NCBI GenBank assembly: GCA_016281435.1
Contig: JAEEIQ010000010.1
Span: 1-43,179 of the forward strand
Length of the DNA stretch: 43,179 bases
Source: Bacteroidales bacterium
Lineage (GTDB): Bacteria > Bacteroidota > Bacteroidia > Bacteroidales > UBA932
Reading direction: 5' to 3'
Part shown: positions 32,818 to 41,088 of the stretch, in pieces
Numbering within the stretch: position 1 is the stretch's first letter
How the letters are laid out: each line of letters starts with the position of its first letter
Translations under genes and position numbers: made by a program
The notes under the pieces: model-generated
Databases searched by the model: none
The model's input: only the letters and a program-made list of their open reading frames with translations
Told to the model about the DNA's origin: nothing

Positions 32818-33142
32818 TTTCGGCTTCACACTGTCCAAAAGTTCGGCTGTCGACCTGGGCAAGGTGGACAGGTCGCTTCTGCAAAAGCTGGAGGCGATTG
32901 AACCGGGGGTTCGCAAATGCATGGCCTGCGGTTCCTGTACCGCTACCTGCACTGCCGGTCCCTGGAGCGGCATGAGCGTGCGCAAGGTAATCCTGTCCCT
33001 GGAAAGGGGTCGCGACGTCAGGAGCATGCTCTCAGGGTGCATGCTCTGCGGCAAATGCACGATGGTATGCCCGCGCGGCATCAACACGAGGCATCTTATC
33101 CTGTCGCTTTGCCGGATATATAAAGAGGAAGGAAGCCTATGA
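32810..33142 (+). CDS. HdrC-like 4Fe-4S ferredoxin subunit (second copy)
   Basis: 110 aa from the ATG at 32810; the open frame upstream is only a shadow of the HdrA-like gene. Two [4Fe-4S] motifs: C37-x2-C40-x2-C43-x3-C47 and C77-x2-C80-x2-C83-x3-C87-P. It is much shorter than the first HdrC-like protein, with little outside the two clusters. It overlaps the HdrA-like gene by 8 nt and the membrane HdrE/HdrD-like gene by 4 nt. Its position between these two suggests it wires the flavoprotein to the membrane subunit, while the first copy serves the HdrB-like protein; this is inference from gene order. Confidence 0.82.
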   Translation: MIDFGFTLSKSSAVDLGKVDRSLLQKLEAIEPGVRKCMACGSCTATCTAGPWSGMSVRKVILSLERGRDVRSMLSGCMLCGKCTMVCPRGINTRHLILSLCRIYKEEGSL

Positions 33143-34941
33143 GGGAGCGTTTTGCAAGCGGTTTCGATCCCTTCGTGATCCCGTTCGTGGCAGGGATGAT
33201 TTTCGTGCTGGGCTACTGCCTGTTCGGTTTAATCCGCATATTCTTCCAACTCCCGAAAGAAGACCGCAAGCGCCTGCTTATATCCCTCATAACTCCGAAG
33301 ACGGCACTGAAGAACATCCGCGACATCTTCTGCGACTGCCTCCTGCACGTCAAGCTCTGGAAGCGCAACAAACTTCTCGGATACATGCACTCCTCGATAG
33401 CCTTCGGATGGTTCATGATCATACTGCTCGGCCACCTGGAAGTCATGCTGTTCATACCGCACCGGATCCATCTCTTCTACTACCCCATCTTCTTCAATTA
33501 CTTCGTTGCCGAGACGGAAGAGACCATCCAGGGTTCGCTGCTGTTCTTCCTGATGGACTTTTTCCTCCTTGTGATATTGAGCGGAATAATCCTGGCCATA
33601 ATCAAAAGGATACGTTCCCTGATCCTCGGGATGCGCCGCACTACACGCCTCAGCCTTACCGACAATATAGGCCTGTACAGCCTCTGGGCCATATTCCCGC
33701 TGAGAATGCTGGCGGAGAGCTTCACCGCGCACATCAGCGGAGGATCCTTCCTGACCGAACCGGCCAACTGGATAATCTTGCACATATTCGGCAGCAATCT
33801 GAACATACTGCCCACTTGGTGGGCTTACTCCATAGTCCTCGGGGTGTTCATGTTTGTCTTGCCGTTCTCTCGGTATATGCACATCCCGGCCGAAATGATG
33901 CTGATCCCGCTGCGGAATGCAGGCCTGAGGATACGGCATCCGCGCAAGGGCTTCGCAAAACTGGAGGTCCTGAGTTGCCCCGGATGCGGTCTCTGTATCG
34001 ACGCCTGCCCGATGAGCGTAAAGAAAGCTAACACCAGGGACTGCACCGTCTATCTCAACCGCCAGATAAGACGAGGCAACGAGCGCAGGATTGAAGAAAT
34101 AAGCGACAAATGCCTGCTCTGCGGCAAATGTGAGGCGGTCTGCCAGGTTGGAGTAGAAGGGCCGGCCCTGAGGATAGCCCAGAGGGAATCACGTCAATAC
34201 GGACTGGGGCAAGATTATTCCGGGATCGACATTGCGCCGCTCACGGAAGGGGCGAAAGGTGCGAAAGTCCTTTATTTCGCAGGCTGCATGTCACGGCTGA
34301 CCCCGAGGATAGGCCGCAGCGTGGAGTCCCTCCTGAAGAAGGCCGGAGTCGACTACAAGTGGATGGACAGGGAGGAAGGAATCTGCTGCGGAAGGCCGAT
34401 GCTGACAGCAGGACGCACGAAAGAAGCCAGGCAGATGATAGGCAAGAACGAGGAAATAATAAGGGCCTCCGGCGCGGACACCCTTGTCCTAAGCTGCCCT
34501 ATCTGTTATCGGATATTCAAGGAAAAATACAATCTCCCCGGAGTGCGGGTCGTCCATTATTCCGAGTATTTCAGCGAACTTGAAACAGCGGGCAGGCTGA
34601 GCTTCAGGAAAGGTGACATATGCTACGTCTATCACGACCCATGCGAACTCGGCCGGGGCAGCGGCATCTATGAAACGCCCCGCCGCCTCATAGGAGAATC
34701 GGCTTATCTTTCCGAGGCGGCAAAGACCCGCGAAGGAAGCGTTTGCTGCGGCGGTTCGCTCGGATCCCTGACACTCGACTTCCAGGCCCGCGAGGCCATA
34801 ACGAAAGGCTCGCTGGAGAACCTGTATACAAGCAAGGCGGACGCCATAGCGACCGCCTGTCCTCTTTGTCTTGCAACTTTCAGCCGCTATTCTGACCGTC
34901 CCGTCAGGGACCTTGCCGAAATCCTGGACGGTGCCTGCTGA
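33139..34941 (+). CDS. fused membrane HdrE/HdrD-like (DsrMK-like) oxidoreductase
   Basis: 600 aa. Residues about 1-255 form five or six membrane helices with histidines in or near them (H84, H99, H198, H215, H248) that could bind b-type heme, as in HdrE/DsrM/NarI. The cytosolic part has two [4Fe-4S] motifs (C280/283/286/290 and C325/328/331/335) and two complete CCG motifs (C383, C416-C417, C453-x2-C456; C502, C536-C537, C574-x2-C577). This is HdrE joined to HdrD, which are separate proteins in methanogens. It would pass electrons between menaquinone and a thiol/disulfide or a partner protein. Last gene of the Hdr-like operon; its 3' end overlaps the convergent metallophosphatase gene by 55 nt. 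Confidence 0.83.
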   Translation: MRERFASGFDPFVIPFVAGMIFVLGYCLFGLIRIFFQLPKEDRKRLLISLITPKTALKNIRDIFCDCLLHVKLWKRNKLLGYMHSSIAFGWFMIILLGHLEVMLFIPHRIHLFYYPIFFNYFVAETEETIQGSLLFFLMDFFLLVILSGIILAIIKRIRSLILGMRRTTRLSLTDNIGLYSLWAIFPLRMLAESFTAHISGGSFLTEPANWIILHIFGSNLNILPTWWAYSIVLGVFMFVLPFSRYMHIPAEMMLIPLRNAGLRIRHPRKGFAKLEVLSCPGCGLCIDACPMSVKKANTRDCTVYLNRQIRRGNERRIEEISDKCLLCGKCEAVCQVGVEGPALRIAQRESRQYGLGQDYSGIDIAPLTEGAKGAKVLYFAGCMSRLTPRIGRSVESLLKKAGVDYKWMDREEGICCGRPMLTAGRTKEARQMIGKNEEIIRASGADTLVLSCPICYRIFKEKYNLPGVRVVHYSEYFSELETAGRLSFRKGDICYVYHDPCELGRGSGIYETPRRLIGESAYLSEAAKTREGSVCCGGSLGSLTLDFQAREAITKGSLENLYTSKADAIATACPLCLATFSRYSDRPVRDLAEILDGAC

Positions 34942-35741
34942 CCGACCGTAATCAGTCCGACATTGTATCCGAAGCAACCGTCCTGGATGATGGGGACATC
35001 CTTCCCGTCAGCATCCTTGACGTAAATGAAATCATCGACGAAAGTGTGCGAATGGCCGCCGACGACAAGGTCGATGTAATGCGTCGATGGAATGATGTCC
35101 TGGTCATTCTTATATCCCAGATGGGAAAGGAGTATGATCATGTCGCATTTTTCCTTCTCGTGAAGGAATGAGGCCCATTTGTTCGTGACGTCGACGTTGT
35201 CAAACTGCGGGATGCGGGAGGAGATCGTGGCTGAGACGTTGGACTTGAGGTTGCTCGTAAGCCCGATGATTCCTATCTTGCGTCCAGCACGCTTCAATAC
35301 CGTATAGGGAGTGACGTAACTGGCAAGCTCGAAAGGGGTGACATCTATGTTGGCGCAGACGACGGGACACTCGAGGCGGGCCAGCCTGGCTGCGAGATCT
35401 TCAATCCCGTTGTCGAATTCATGATTCCCCAAGACTATGCAATCATATCCCATGGCATTGGCAATATCTATTTCCGTCTTGCCGCCCAATTCTGAATAAT
35501 ATGAAGTTCCCTGATTGAAATCACCGGCGTGCAGGAGCAGGGTCCGGTTCTTTCCCATGGCCTTCCGCACAGAATCCACGCACGCGGCACGCTCGATCGC
35601 TCCGCCTATCCCCTTGTACGGGCCGGAATGCTCCGGCTCGAGATGGCTGTGGGTGTCATTGACGTGGAGTATGACAAAAGAAGGCTGGCAGGAGAGAACC
35701 GCCAGCAGCGGCATCAACAGAACAAAAGCTATCCTTTTCAT
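34887..35741 (-). CDS. lipoprotein metallophosphatase, 5'-nucleotidase catalytic half
   Basis: 284 aa with lipobox VLSC (Cys18). The calcineurin-like metal sites are complete: NDTHSH (28-33), HAGDF (71-75), GNHEFD (105-110), a histidine in SHLGY and GGHSH near residue 230. The wording is that of the UshA/5'-nucleotidase N-terminal domain, which cleaves phosphate from nucleotides or UDP-sugars in the periplasm. The C-terminal substrate-binding domain is absent from this protein but is encoded by the gene just upstream (4-nt overlap), so the enzyme appears to be split in two. The last 55 nt overlap the HdrE/HdrD-like gene on the other strand. Confidence 0.88.
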   Translation of the reverse strand: MKRIAFVLLMPLLAVLSCQPSFVILHVNDTHSHLEPEHSGPYKGIGGAIERAACVDSVRKAMGKNRTLLLHAGDFNQGTSYYSELGGKTEIDIANAMGYDCIVLGNHEFDNGIEDLAARLARLECPVVCANIDVTPFELASYVTPYTVLKRAGRKIGIIGLTSNLKSNVSATISSRIPQFDNVDVTNKWASFLHEKEKCDMIILLSHLGYKNDQDIIPSTHYIDLVVGGHSHTFVDDFIYVKDADGKDVPIIQDGCFGYNVGLITVGQQAPSRISARSLTGRSE

Positions 35742-36601
35742 TTCTTCTCCTCCTGGGTTTTCTCAATTATGACGCGCCCGTCCGTCTTATAATCAAGGGT
35801 GTCACCCCGGGCCGTGACCGCACGTATGTATGGCTCAATGGCGTCTATTACCTTGACATCGGTGATGATCATGTCCCGGCAGCCCCGGGCGAGCTTCAAG
35901 CCGTCCCCTCCATCAACGAGGAAATCTATCGTGGCGAGTCCGTAAACCTTCGAATCTGAAATTGGTTTGCCGCCTACTTCCGCCTTGACGAGCTTATGGT
36001 CCCGGATCACTATCCTGGCCCCGCCGAGAACCTCGACCTTGTGCGACGCCATGTACTCCAGCACGCGCCTGAGTTCGGAACCGGGCATCGCAACGTATGT
36101 CAGATAGTTCTTGAAGGGGAACATCGAGACGATATCGTCGAGCATGACGGGTCCGGCAGGCATCGTGGTGCGTATTCCCCCGAAATTGAGGATACCGACA
36201 TCTACCTTTCGGCCGGTCAGTTTTTCCGTCTGTTCCATGATGATGTCGACGGCCATGTTGGAGAGCTCGCTTTCCGGGCGATGCTTTTCCATGTTCCGCG
36301 CGCTGTAGGCAATGACTTCCTTGAGCCTCGCCATCGAAGGCTGGGCTTCCAGCATGATGGCCGCAACCGCGGGGGTCGCGCCGTCCTTGAACACCTTCCC
36401 GTTCGGGGAAGTATAGACGTTCCCGTCAACAGTGCCCAGAGCCGAAGCGACATTATCCGCATTGGGAGCGGTGACGCCTGTCCTGTGGCCGTCCATGCGA
36501 AGAGCCTGCCAGCTCATCTCCTGCTGCGAGGGGCCGCAGGAGACAAGCATGGCGAATGCCGCCGCAGCGGCAAGGACTATTTTTGTTTCAACCAGTTCCA
36601 T
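35738..36601 (-). CDS. lipoprotein 5'-nucleotidase C-terminal domain
   Basis: 287 aa from the ATG at 36601, which gives a lipoprotein signal with lipobox LVSC (Cys22). The 5'-nucleotidase C-terminal (substrate-binding) domain follows: ELSNMAVDIIM, NFGGIRTTMPAG for nucleotide binding, FPFKNYLTYVAMPGSELR, and FLVDGGDGL for base stacking. It has no metal-binding phosphatase half. It is followed, with 4-nt overlap, by the lipoprotein that supplies that half, so the two products probably assemble on the same membrane face. The order is reversed compared with a fused protein: the C-domain gene comes first. It overlaps the ABC permease gene by 25 nt. Confidence 0.87.
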   Translation of the reverse strand: MELVETKIVLAAAAAFAMLVSCGPSQQEMSWQALRMDGHRTGVTAPNADNVASALGTVDGNVYTSPNGKVFKDGATPAVAAIMLEAQPSMARLKEVIAYSARNMEKHRPESELSNMAVDIIMEQTEKLTGRKVDVGILNFGGIRTTMPAGPVMLDDIVSMFPFKNYLTYVAMPGSELRRVLEYMASHKVEVLGGARIVIRDHKLVKAEVGGKPISDSKVYGLATIDFLVDGGDGLKLARGCRDMIITDVKVIDAIEPYIRAVTARGDTLDYKTDGRVIIEKTQEEKK

Positions 36602-37923
36602 AAGTCTTTCCAGGTGGATTTCTTTCCGAACATGAGGATGCCGACACGATATATCTTCGCAGACACCCAGGCCGCAGCAATGAAAGTGAGGACCAGCACG
36701 CCCAGGGATATCCATATCTGGATATCGGGAACGCCGAAAGGAATCCTCGCTATCATGACTATGGGCGAAGTGAACGGAATCATGGAGCCCCAGAATGCAA
36801 TCTGGCTGTCAGGGGCCCGGAATGCGTAGATTGCGATGATATATGCGACCATAAGGGGTATGGTCAGCGGTATCTGCAACTGTTGCGAATCCCCTTCGTT
36901 CTCCACGGCAGAGCCGATCGCGGCGAAGAGGGATGCATACAACATATATCCGAATATGAAGAAAAGAAGGAACGAGACGGCAATCTTCGCAAGCGGCATG
37001 CCCTGCAGTGTCGATATCACGGTTGCGACCCCTGTATCCTGCATCGCGGCCATCATCCCGGCTCCGTCATTGACGCCGAGGCTTTCAGCAATTGCGGCAG
37101 GGTCCTGCTGCGTGGCCATGAGGTTCTTGCCCATGAAACTACCGGCTATTCCGATTATGCCGGCAGACAGGACGACCCACAGGACGAACTGCGTGACTGC
37201 AACCAGGGCTATTCCTATTATCTTGCCGAACATCAGTTCAGTCGCCTTCACGGAACTCACCAGGACTTCCACGACCCGGCTGGCCTTCTCCTCGATGACC
37301 GCAGACATCACCATGCCGCCGAACAGTGTGACGAAGAGCATGATGACTATGCCGAGAAGCATCGAGACAATGGCATACACCCCGGTCTCGGAGACGGTTT
37401 CCTTACCCTTTTCGTCTATCGTGTAGGCATTGAGACGTACATGAGTGCGCACTTCCTTCAAGATATCTTCAAGGCCTTGGATGCCGTATGACTTGATACG
37501 GTAGTTCTCGACGGCATCGTCGATGCGGTCATTGATGATATCAGCCATTTCGACGCCAAGGGGCTTCAGTGAGGTAATGTCCGCGGAGACAGTCTTGTTT
37601 TCTTCGTCAAGAGGAGAAACGCTGAGGACGGCGTCGATGCCAAGCTGCGCCATGCGTGCCTTCACCGTGTCCGCCTCGAAGTCGGAATAATCGACAAAAT
37701 CGATGGTCTCGGTATCCTCAAGCATGGGGATCACTATCGAAGATCGATCCACGACGGCGACCTTCTTGAGTTTTTCCTTCGTATTCATCATTATCGCCAT
37801 CAGCGCGATCATTCCGCCGGCAACCAGCAGCGGGACAAGCAGGGTCGTGACGAGGAAACTCTTTTTCCTGACCTTGTTGAGATATTCCCTGCGGATGATG
37901 ATTCCTATAGTCTTGAGTTTCAT
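36577..37923 (-). CDS. ABC-2-type transporter permease (NatB-like)
   Basis: 448 aa. An N-terminal helix follows REYLNKVRKKSFLVTTLLVP (about residues 12-45), then a large extracytoplasmic domain of about 130 residues. Five or six helices follow from about 180, with the ABC-2 signature VIEEKASRVVEVLVSSVKATELMFGK after the second helix (the core EEKASRVVEVLVSS is diagnostic). This matches the NatB-like ABC-2 membrane family often called Na+ exporter permease. The cargo is not known. It is coupled by a 4-nt overlap to the ATPase gene upstream, forming a complete exporter of two genes. Confidence 0.88.
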   Translation of the reverse strand: MKLKTIGIIIRREYLNKVRKKSFLVTTLLVPLLVAGGMIALMAIMMNTKEKLKKVAVVDRSSIVIPMLEDTETIDFVDYSDFEADTVKARMAQLGIDAVLSVSPLDEENKTVSADITSLKPLGVEMADIINDRIDDAVENYRIKSYGIQGLEDILKEVRTHVRLNAYTIDEKGKETVSETGVYAIVSMLLGIVIMLFVTLFGGMVMSAVIEEKASRVVEVLVSSVKATELMFGKIIGIALVAVTQFVLWVVLSAGIIGIAGSFMGKNLMATQQDPAAIAESLGVNDGAGMMAAMQDTGVATVISTLQGMPLAKIAVSFLLFFIFGYMLYASLFAAIGSAVENEGDSQQLQIPLTIPLMVAYIIAIYAFRAPDSQIAFWGSMIPFTSPIVMIARIPFGVPDIQIWISLGVLVLTFIAAAWVSAKIYRVGILMFGKKSTWKDLWNWLKQK

Positions 37924-38780
37924 TTTTCTTCCTCCCCTTTAACGAGCTTGATGAAAATGTCGTTCATCCTCGGCATGAGTTCCTTGTATGAAACTATCCT
38001 GAGGCCCTTGTCGAGGCAGGACCGCAGCGTCGAGACGCCGTCGCTCATGGCCGGCAGGACCTCGGTGTGCAGGCCGTCATCCGCTATGTACGCCAATTCG
38101 ACATTATTGTTGCCGTACTCCCTGCGTATGCCTTCGACGGAACCGGTTATCACCAGTTTCGAACGGTTTATGAGCGCGATGTCGTCGCAGAGTTCTTCGA
38201 CGGACTCCATGTTGTGCGTCGAAAGGATAATAGTCGCCCCTTCATCCTTGAGTCGCAGTATCTCCTTGCGGATGACATCGGCATTGACCGGATCGAAGCC
38301 GGAGAAAGGCTCATCCAGTATCATGAGCGAGGGCCTGTGGACCACGGTCGTAATGAACTGCAGCTTCTGGGCCATGCCCTTTGAAAGTTCCTCCACCTTC
38401 TTGTCCCACCAATCCTGTATGCCAAAGCGCACGAACCATTCTTTCAGCGAAACGCGGGCATCACGGGATGTCATCCCCTTGAGCTGGGCGAGATACATCG
38501 CCTGCTCCCCGACTTTCATCTTGCGGTACAGGCCACGTTCTTCCGGCATATAGCCTATCTTTTCCACATCGTCCTGAAGGATGGGATGGCCCTGGAACAG
38601 GACCTCTCCCCCATTAGGGATGGTTATCCGGTTAATGATACGGATGAGTGTTGTCTTTCCGGCCCCGTTAGGCCCCAGCAGCCCGAAGATCTTGCCTTCC
38701 GGGATATCGAGGCTGACATGGTCCAGCGCCACTTTTTCTCCGAAGTTCTTACAGACTTCCTTACATTGAATCAATGCCAT
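37920..38780 (-). CDS. ABC transporter ATP-binding protein (NatA-like)
   Basis: 286 aa. Walker A is GPNGAGKT (36-43), the signature is LSKGMAQKLQ, Walker B is LMILDEPFSGFDP, and the switch His lies in LSTHNM. A C-terminal extension of about 70 residues is usual for ABC-2 exporter ATPases with a DUF4162-type end. It pairs with the permease that follows. It starts 4 nt after the holA stop in a long overlapping gene run, so it is probably expressed with the replication and translation genes upstream. Substrate unknown. Confidence 0.9.
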   Translation of the reverse strand: MALIQCKEVCKNFGEKVALDHVSLDIPEGKIFGLLGPNGAGKTTLIRIINRITIPNGGEVLFQGHPILQDDVEKIGYMPEERGLYRKMKVGEQAMYLAQLKGMTSRDARVSLKEWFVRFGIQDWWDKKVEELSKGMAQKLQFITTVVHRPSLMILDEPFSGFDPVNADVIRKEILRLKDEGATIILSTHNMESVEELCDDIALINRSKLVITGSVEGIRREYGNNNVELAYIADDGLHTEVLPAMSDGVSTLRSCLDKGLRIVSYKELMPRMNDIFIKLVKGEEEK

Positions 38781-38784
38781 TTTA

Positions 38785-39831
38785 TCAGATATTCAAAATT
38801 TTCAGACAAAGTTCCACCAGCAGTTCACCTGCTGGAAGAGTACCGCCGTCTCCTCCCTTTCCAAGGTAATCGTACTCGCACAGCAAGGCCATTACAGCCA
38901 TCGACTTCTGAAGGGGATAATTCCGGACACCGGTCTCATATTCCCGAAGGAAGAACGGCGTCGGCGCGACCCCGAGCACGGCAGCCTTCTCCTCGTTGGA
39001 CGGGCGGGGATTGACCGAGAGCAAGGCTCCGAACTTCAAAAGACGATAGAACTGTGTGTAAAGGGCGCTGACGGCCATGGGCATGGCGAAACGCGCGGCA
39101 GTGCCCAGGTGCGTAGCGATTTTCACGGCTTTCGGCGCATTACGCGCAAAAAGCTCATGCGAAAGTTCAAAAATGTTGAACTGCCGGCTGATGCCGACGT
39201 TCTTCTCCACATCCTCCTCTCCTATGCTGACGGTGCCTTCGGGAAGGCTTTTCAGCATCTTGTCCGTCTCCGCAGCGATTTTCCCGAGATCCGTTCCGAC
39301 GGACTCTGCAAGCAATGCGGCAGCCCTTTCGGTGATCTGGAGTCCGCGGGAAGAGTAATATGACGATATCCATCGCGGGATTTCGTAATCCCGGAGCGCC
39401 GGACTTTCCAGTATGGCACCTGTCTTCTGTACGGCCTTGTAAAGGGCTTTTCGCTTGTCGGCCGAAGCCTTGTGCATCAGGATGACCAGGACGGTGGAGT
39501 CGAGCGGCTCCGCGCAATAGACGGCAAGCGTCTCAAGGTCCTTCATCATCTGGGCCTCCTTGACCACCACAAGGAGCCTTTCGGACATCATGGGATACTG
39601 TCTGGCGGAACTGATCACCTGCGAGGCGTTGACCTCGCCTCCATAACATATCAGTTCGTTGAAGTCCTTGAAACTCTCGTCTATGCAGTTGTCTATGATG
39701 GTCTGGCAGAGAAGATCCGGATAATAGGGCTCGTCGCCCATCAACAGATAGACAGGCCTGAAGACGCCTTTTCGGGCGTCTTCAGACAAGGAACGGCATA
39801 CGGAGCCTGCGTCGACGGCGGTTTTTGCCAT
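38785..39831 (-). CDS. holA: DNA polymerase III delta subunit
   Basis: 348 aa from the ATG at 39831; a longer frame would run into hpf and is not homologous. The typical delta-subunit course is seen: PVYLLMGDEPYYPDLLCQTI near the start, then RLLVVVKEAQMMKDL, a middle region with GTDLGKIAAETDKML, and a helical C-terminal collar with FNIFELSHELFARN. Delta opens the sliding clamp within the clamp loader. Bacteroidota delta proteins diverge strongly from E. coli HolA, so the call rests on overall pattern and length. It lies 14 nt after hpf. Confidence 0.9.
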   Translation of the reverse strand: MAKTAVDAGSVCRSLSEDARKGVFRPVYLLMGDEPYYPDLLCQTIIDNCIDESFKDFNELICYGGEVNASQVISSARQYPMMSERLLVVVKEAQMMKDLETLAVYCAEPLDSTVLVILMHKASADKRKALYKAVQKTGAILESPALRDYEIPRWISSYYSSRGLQITERAAALLAESVGTDLGKIAAETDKMLKSLPEGTVSIGEEDVEKNVGISRQFNIFELSHELFARNAPKAVKIATHLGTAARFAMPMAVSALYTQFYRLLKFGALLSVNPRPSNEEKAAVLGVAPTPFFLREYETGVRNYPLQKSMAVMALLCEYDYLGKGGDGGTLPAGELLVELCLKILNI

Positions 39832-39845
39832 GTCGGGCCGGCTCC

Positions 39846-40139
39846 CTACTTGTCGAAACGTTTTTCTACGGCGCGGGTCATTTTCTCTTTCATGAGATCC
39901 ACGCACTCGGTAATTGCTTCCTCGAAGGTCTTTGCCTGACGTTCGATGATAAGATCCTCTCCGGGGATGTGGAGTCTGAGGTGAGCATTCTTGTTCTCGG
40001 GTTCGTGAAGTACGGACAGGGTGAGCTCTGCATCACCGGTGTTGTCAAAAAACTTCTCGAGTTTCGAGATCTTCTTCTCGGCGTACTCGACCAGCTTCTG
40101 GTCGGCGTCGAATTTCAAGCTTTTAATCTTGATCTCCAT
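39846..40139 (-). CDS. hpf: ribosome hibernation promoting factor
   Basis: 97 aa from the ATG at 40139 (MEIKIKSLKFDADQKL); a GTG two codons upstream is possible but less like the family. Short HPF/YfiA-type protein: KFFDNTGDAELTLSVL, then HLRLHIPGEDLIIERQAKTFEEAI, and the conserved D-x-x-K-E/R-x-x end. It binds the 30S subunit in stationary phase and blocks tRNA and mRNA sites. The length fits the short form, without the C-terminal dimerisation domain of long HPF. It overlaps xerC by 17 nt; the pair xerC-hpf is, as I recall, common in Bacteroidales. Confidence 0.92.
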   Translation of the reverse strand: MEIKIKSLKFDADQKLVEYAEKKISKLEKFFDNTGDAELTLSVLHEPENKNAHLRLHIPGEDLIIERQAKTFEEAITECVDLMKEKMTRAVEKRFDK

Positions 40140-41088
40140 TTTCACCTTCGTTTTTTGCCCTGGGGTGGGCGTTGTTATACACTTTTTTCAGCCTCTCGAT
40201 GCTGTTGTGCGTGTACACCTGCGTGGCCGCCAGCGAGGAATGTCCGAGCAACTCCTTGATTGAGTTCAGGTCGGCCCCGTCATCCAGCAATTCGGTCGCG
40301 ATGGTGTGCCTGAGCACATGCGGCGACTTCCTTACGCTTATGTCGGGGACACCGCCGAGGGCGGACTTCACGACCCTGTCCACGAATACGGGATATAAAG
40401 GAGAGCCGGAATATGTCCTCAGCAACGGACCGTCCGCAGCTGCAACGCCGAACACCGAGTCTGCTGCTTGTAAATATAGTGAAATTTCTTCATACAATGA
40501 AGGCACAAGGGGAATTTCACGCATTTTGTCACCCTTACCCCTTACACGAAGTACCCGCCGTCCCGCATCGACGGAATCCCTCCGCAGGCCTATAAGCTCG
40601 GATCGGCGGATTCCGGTGCCGAAGAGCAGCGAGATTATCATCCTCGACAGACGCTTGTCATAGAAATCCTTCCGTGCTTTCTCTCCGGACTGCAGAAGTA
40701 TGTCCAGCGCTTCCTTTCCGGCATGGAACTCAGTATCGCGGAAATATGCCTGCATCGACTCGCTCCTATAGAAGACCGGAAGCTGCTTCGGCTGCCGCGG
40801 CCGGGCGACCAGCCGGACCGGATTGGAGCCGAGTTCTCCCTCGCGGACAAGGTAGCGGCAAAAGCCGCTAAGCACACTGAGATGCAAGTTGACCGTCTTT
40901 TCACTCAGCCGCTGCCCATCAATCAGGCTGACTTCATAGTTTCGGATGAGCGACGGAGTCAGGGACTGCGGGTAGGGCCCGCAAAAGGCCTCGAACCTTT
41001 CCAGTACGTCTTCATAGACGGCAACCGTACGCGAAGAATAGCGCCGTACCGTCCCTATATACTGAAGATATTTCCCGACGAGACTCAT
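40123..41088 (-). CDS. xerC: tyrosine recombinase XerC/XerD-like
   Basis: 321 aa. An N-terminal SAM-like core-binding domain (about 1-100) and a C-terminal catalytic domain. The active-site residues are all visible: Arg161 in GTGIRRSEL, Lys185 in RVRGKGDK, His257 and Arg260 in HVLRH, His283 in LLGHSS, Tyr292 in TQVYTH. It resolves chromosome dimers at dif with its partner. The housekeeping context (cca, hpf, holA) argues against an integron or phage integrase. No dif-like site was recognised here. It overlaps cca by 4 nt. Confidence 0.9.
   Translation of the reverse strand: MSLVGKYLQYIGTVRRYSSRTVAVYEDVLERFEAFCGPYPQSLTPSLIRNYEVSLIDGQRLSEKTVNLHLSVLSGFCRYLVREGELGSNPVRLVARPRQPKQLPVFYRSESMQAYFRDTEFHAGKEALDILLQSGEKARKDFYDKRLSRMIISLLFGTGIRRSELIGLRRDSVDAGRRVLRVRGKGDKMREIPLVPSLYEEISLYLQAADSVFGVAAADGPLLRTYSGSPLYPVFVDRVVKSALGGVPDISVRKSPHVLRHTIATELLDDGADLNSIKELLGHSSLAATQVYTHNSIERLKKVYNNAHPRAKNEGENGDQD

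Noticed and set aside
31927..33087. 386-codon open frame antisense to the HdrA/HdrC-like genes
   Set aside because: Same reason: the plus-strand genes carry exact cysteine motifs and the antisense product has none.
30037..34941. Classical methanogen heterodisulfide reductase
   Set aside because: The gene set is reduced and rearranged, one CCG site is degenerate, and the surrounding genome is Bacteroidota, which is not expected to make coenzymes M and B.
40123..41088. XerC-like recombinase as sign of an integron or mobile element
   Set aside because: Flanked by cca and hpf in an overlapping operon, with no attachment-site repeats, cassettes or other mobile genes.
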